Positions 8,023 to 10,362 of a DNA stretch of 10,362 nucleotides are shown piece after piece. The notes below the pieces were generated by a model. That model did not search any database. It was not told the origin of the DNA and saw nothing but the letters and a program-made list of their open reading frames with translations. The translations under genes were made by a program, and so were the position numbers. The stretch covers positions 1-10,362 of the forward strand of contig MHYI01000251.1 in the NCBI GenBank assembly GCA_001828295.1, read 5' to 3'. Source of the stretch: Planctomycetes bacterium RBG_16_41_13 (GTDB lineage Bacteria; Planctomycetota; Brocadiia; Brocadiales; Brocadiaceae). How positions within the stretch are numbered: the first letter of the stretch is position 1; every line of letters begins with the position of its first letter.

Positions 8023-8043
8023 AAAAACCCCGGTAAGGGGGGT
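8023..8043 (-). terminator. Probable intrinsic terminator after queH
   Basis: On the minus strand ACCCC, a 7-nt loop (CCTTACC) and GGGGT form a 5-bp GC-rich stem, followed directly by a T tract of five counting the last stem base. It starts 5 nt past the queH stop, exactly where the ruvA-ruvB-queH transcript should end. The stem is short but almost all G-C. Confidence 0.55.
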
Positions 8044-8048
8044 ACATG

Positions 8049-8684
8049 TCACCTTGAACAATGGCATATTTCTCCTCCGCTTTTTGCCGGCAACTCCCCG
8101 GAAGTGCCTTCATTCTCCTTACACCTAGGACTATTTCCCTTATATAATTCCCGGGTAGTATCTTTGTATCTTTCATATTCACTGAAGACACAACCACAAT
8201 AGCCTTGCCGGTAAATCATGTTTTTTCGTGCAATTTCATTGCTATGCTCAGATAAATAACGATAATCACGATACAAAAAAGGTATCTCTTTTTCTTTTGA
8301 TAGCTTTTCGGAAATTTCTTTTAATTGTCCATGGTCCTGGTACCGGCTAAATAACATTGTAGAGGTGAAAGCATCGTACGTATGCTTTTTTGCGTACGCT
8401 GCGGCACAATCAAGTCTCATGGCATAGCAATCTGCGCAACGGTTGTTTCCCTCATAATTCACATTTTTCAAAAAATCCCTTAATCCATATTCTTCATTAA
8501 AAATAATTTTTACTGAATTTTTTTCCTGGAAAACCCGCAATGCTTTTATTCTACGGCGAAACTCAAGCAATGGATGTATATTCGGGTTATAAAAGAAGCC
8601 GGTAACCACAAATCCTTCTTTTTTCAATTCATTTAGTGGTGCGCATAAACAACATGCGCAACAGATATGTAATAATAGCTGCAT
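8049..8684 (-). CDS. queH: Epoxyqueuosine reductase QueH
   Basis: QueH (DUF208 family) reduces epoxyqueuosine to queuosine in tRNA, the last step of the pathway, and is a non-homologous alternative to the cobalamin enzyme QueG. The 211-residue protein has the N-terminal LLHICCA motif with adjacent C8-C9, FYNPNIHP at 31-38, RCADCYAMRL with C83 and C86, the FTSTMLFSRYQ stretch, and YCGCVFSEYER with C163 and C165. The paired cysteines, C83 and C86 are the family's expected iron-sulfur and metal ligands. Two things are unusual. The common CCAPC reads CCACC, with extra cysteines at 11 and 14. The protein also runs about 38 residues past SEYER, ending in CHCSR. The start follows the ruvB stop by 9 bp and has no Shine-Dalgarno, so translation may be coupled to ruvB. 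It acts downstream of Tgt, encoded about 1.6 kb away. Confidence 0.95.
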   Translation of the reverse strand: MQLLLHICCACCLCAPLNELKKEGFVVTGFFYNPNIHPLLEFRRRIKALRVFQEKNSVKIIFNEEYGLRDFLKNVNYEGNNRCADCYAMRLDCAAAYAKKHTYDAFTSTMLFSRYQDHGQLKEISEKLSKEKEIPFLYRDYRYLSEHSNEIARKNMIYRQGYCGCVFSEYERYKDTTRELYKGNSPRCKENEGTSGELPAKSGGEICHCSR

Positions 8685-8693
8685 ATTAGTTTG

Positions 8694-9722
8694 TTAAAAT
8701 ATCTTTTTTTGCGTCGGCATTTGCTTATGAACCCCGAGATGCTCGTATGTTTGTTTTGTGGCAATTCTCCCCCGCGGTGTTTTTTCCAAATAACCCATTT
8801 GGATAAGGAAAGATTCATACACTTCTTCTATAGTATCTTCTTGTTCATTTACCGACACTGCTATCGTTTTTAATCCGATAGGACCTCCTCCGTTTTTTAC
8901 CACCGTTTGCAAAATCTTGCGGTCCATTTCGCATAAACCATTTTCGTCTACGCCTAACATCTCCAGTCCCTTGAGTGCTATTTTCTCGTCTATCACATCC
9001 TTCCCATCTTCCCCTAGTACCTGGGCCACATCCCGAATTCTCCTTAAAAACCTGTTTGCGATCCTCGGAGTGCCACGCGACCGCTTTGCTATTACTTCTG
9101 CACCCTTCTCCTCTATTGGTATCGCAAGCTTACGCGCAGAATTACACACAATTTTATACAGATCTTCCCATGGATAAAATTCCAGTTTCTCAAGCACCCC
9201 AAACCGTGACCGTAACGGTGCGGTAAGCAACCCCTCACGGGTAGTGGCTCCAATAAGCGTAAACTTTTGCAGGTTTATTTTTACCGACCTCGCCTTTTGC
9301 CCCTGGTCAATAATTATATCTATGGAGAAATCTTCCATTGCAGAATACAAATATTCTTCTACAGTAGTATTTAATCGATGAATCTCATCGATAAAAAGAA
9401 TTTCACCGTGTTGTAAATTGGTTAAAATGCCTGCAAGGTCTGCCGGTTTATCCAATATGGGACCCGAAGTCGTCCTTATAGCGGTATTCGTTTCACTCGC
9501 AATGATTTGCGATAACGTTGTTTTCCCCAAACCAGGCGGGCCTGAAAACAAGACATGATCAATTGGTTCACCCCTTTTTTTTGCTGCTTTTATATAAATA
9601 TCCAGGTTTTCTTTTATACGATCTTGTCCTATAAAATCACGGAATCTTTTCGGCCTAAGCGTAAGATCAAGATTATTATCTTCATTATCCGCGGAAGAAA
9701 ACAAAATCCCTTCATTTAACAT
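8694..9722 (-). CDS. ruvB: Holliday junction branch migration ATPase RuvB
   Basis: This 342-residue AAA+ motor forms hexamers that, loaded by RuvA, drive branch migration of Holliday junctions during recombinational repair. All expected motifs are present: LRPKRFRDFIGQ near the N-terminus, Walker A GPPGLGKT (61-68), Walker B ILFIDEIHRL (108-117), sensor 1 LIGATTREG (157-164), and the arginine finger region PLRSRFG (169-175). Sensor 2 is GTPRIANRFLRRIRD (217-231), followed by a C-terminal winged helix (about 255-330) with GGGPIGLKTIA and GYLEKTPRGR. The length is normal. TAAGGA lies 8 nt before the ATG. The gene follows ruvA by 45 bp and precedes queH by 9 bp, so the three are very probably cotranscribed. 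I see no LexA-type box in the short part of the upstream region available. Confidence 0.98.
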   Translation of the reverse strand: MLNEGILFSSADNEDNNLDLTLRPKRFRDFIGQDRIKENLDIYIKAAKKRGEPIDHVLFSGPPGLGKTTLSQIIASETNTAIRTTSGPILDKPADLAGILTNLQHGEILFIDEIHRLNTTVEEYLYSAMEDFSIDIIIDQGQKARSVKINLQKFTLIGATTREGLLTAPLRSRFGVLEKLEFYPWEDLYKIVCNSARKLAIPIEEKGAEVIAKRSRGTPRIANRFLRRIRDVAQVLGEDGKDVIDEKIALKGLEMLGVDENGLCEMDRKILQTVVKNGGGPIGLKTIAVSVNEQEDTIEEVYESFLIQMGYLEKTPRGRIATKQTYEHLGVHKQMPTQKKIF

Positions 9723-9767
9723 GCCTGATTCCTTACATAGTAAATTAACAACTCTTGCAGCGCTCTA

Positions 9768-10358
9768 TTATGTTTTAAACTTCAGGGCTTCCCGCACAAG
9801 AATTTCTATATTGTCCACCGTATTCAGTTTTTTTACGGCCTCTTTTACCGCGTTTTCCGCCACAGGTCTGCCATATCCTAAAGAAATTAACGCCATAACC
9901 GCATCGTCGGCAAATGCTCTTTGCCTGCCATCCATTTCTATGTCTATGGATGCTTTTGCCCCTTTAACGCTTTCCTTTAGTTCCAACACAATTCGTTCCG
10001 CTGTTTTTTTCCCCACCCCTTTAATTCGCATTAATGCCTTTGTATCTTCTCTGGCTATTGCACACTTAATATCGTTTACCGTACTGCCGGATAGTATGGC
10101 AATTGCCATAGTTGGCCCAACACCATTTACCGATAGCAATAGCTGAAATAAGCCCCTTTCTTCATCTGAGGCGAATCCAAACAGTTTTATGCCATCTTCC
10201 CGCAGAAACAACTGAGTATGAATTGTAACTTCGCCACGGCTGGGAATTTTTTCAAAAGTAGAGATTGGAATGTGTAATAAATAACCAACGCCTGCAACTT
10301 CCAAGACCAACTTGGTGGGAGATTTGCTAATCACTTGCCCCCGGATGTAATCTAACAT
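9768..10358 (-). CDS. ruvA: Holliday junction DNA helicase subunit RuvA
   Basis: RuvA binds four-way junctions as a tetramer and loads RuvB. The 196-residue protein shows the three usual domains: an OB-fold from MLDYIRGQV to about 64, ending near EDGIKLFGF; a helix-hairpin-helix domain with two motifs, VNGVGPTMAIAIL (about 79-91) and IKGVGKKTAERIVLEL (about 114-129); and a C-terminal domain (about 148-196) with AVMALISLGYGRPVAENAV that contacts RuvB. The start at 10358 fits the family N-terminus; only 4 bp of upstream sequence remain, so its ribosome site and promoter are outside the window. ruvC commonly precedes ruvA, but that cannot be seen here. Confidence 0.98.
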   Translation of the reverse strand: MLDYIRGQVISKSPTKLVLEVAGVGYLLHIPISTFEKIPSRGEVTIHTQLFLREDGIKLFGFASDEERGLFQLLLSVNGVGPTMAIAILSGSTVNDIKCAIAREDTKALMRIKGVGKKTAERIVLELKESVKGAKASIDIEMDGRQRAFADDAVMALISLGYGRPVAENAVKEAVKKLNTVDNIEILVREALKFKT

Positions 10359-10362
10359 AAGA

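Noticed and set aside
8002..8202. Plus-strand frame starting in the A-run beside the MITE
   Set aside because: Most of it is antisense to the end of queH. The ATG is preceded only by As, with no ribosome site and no domain.
9721..10146. 141-residue plus-strand reading frame opposite ruvA
   Set aside because: It lies antisense to well-conserved RuvA and has a low-complexity Ser/Ala/Phe composition typical of a reverse-strand shadow.

Overview
The window is an AT-rich piece of bacterial chromosome carrying eight protein genes, all on the minus strand. In transcription order (right to left) they are ruvA, ruvB, queH, spoIID-like, tgt, yajC, secDF and a LysM protein gene. Every long plus-strand reading frame lies antisense to one of these and looks like a shadow. 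The fused SecD-SecF protein has 1158 residues and a greatly enlarged SecF periplasmic region. Together with the YajC/SecDF/SpoIID/LysM mix, the AT-rich genome, and many genes with weak or no Shine-Dalgarno sequence, this suggests a Planctomycetota-type bacterium, possibly an anammox (Brocadiales) lineage. That assignment is inference from gene character; no marker here proves it.

Layout: 10358-9768 ruvA and 9722-8694 ruvB encode the Holliday-junction branch-migration motor. 8684-8049 queH follows only 9 bp after ruvB, and a short GC hairpin with a T tract (8043-8023) probably ends this unit. 7996-7716 is a 281-bp non-coding element with 27/28-bp terminal inverted repeats, internal palindromes and A-tract flanks; it looks like a MITE with a second small palindromic insert in one arm. 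7696-6509 is a SpoIID/LytB-type peptidoglycan enzyme, 6483-5377 tgt, 5274-4870 yajC and 4789-1313 secDF, closely spaced (gaps of 25, 102 and 80 bp) and probably one operon. A roughly 400-bp gap holding three hairpins follows, and then 914-78 encodes a membrane-anchored double-LysM protein.

The genes fall into three themes. RuvAB serve recombinational repair. Tgt and QueH are the base-exchange and final reduction steps of tRNA queuosine synthesis, and they sit on opposite sides of the repeat element. YajC and SecDF are the accessory part of the Sec translocase, flanked by two envelope proteins (SpoIID-like and LysM) that would be Sec clients acting on or binding peptidoglycan. No complete novel system such as defence, CRISPR or phage is present. 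The points most worth a second look are the MITE-like element, which now forms the leader of spoIID, and the duplicated modules inside SecF.
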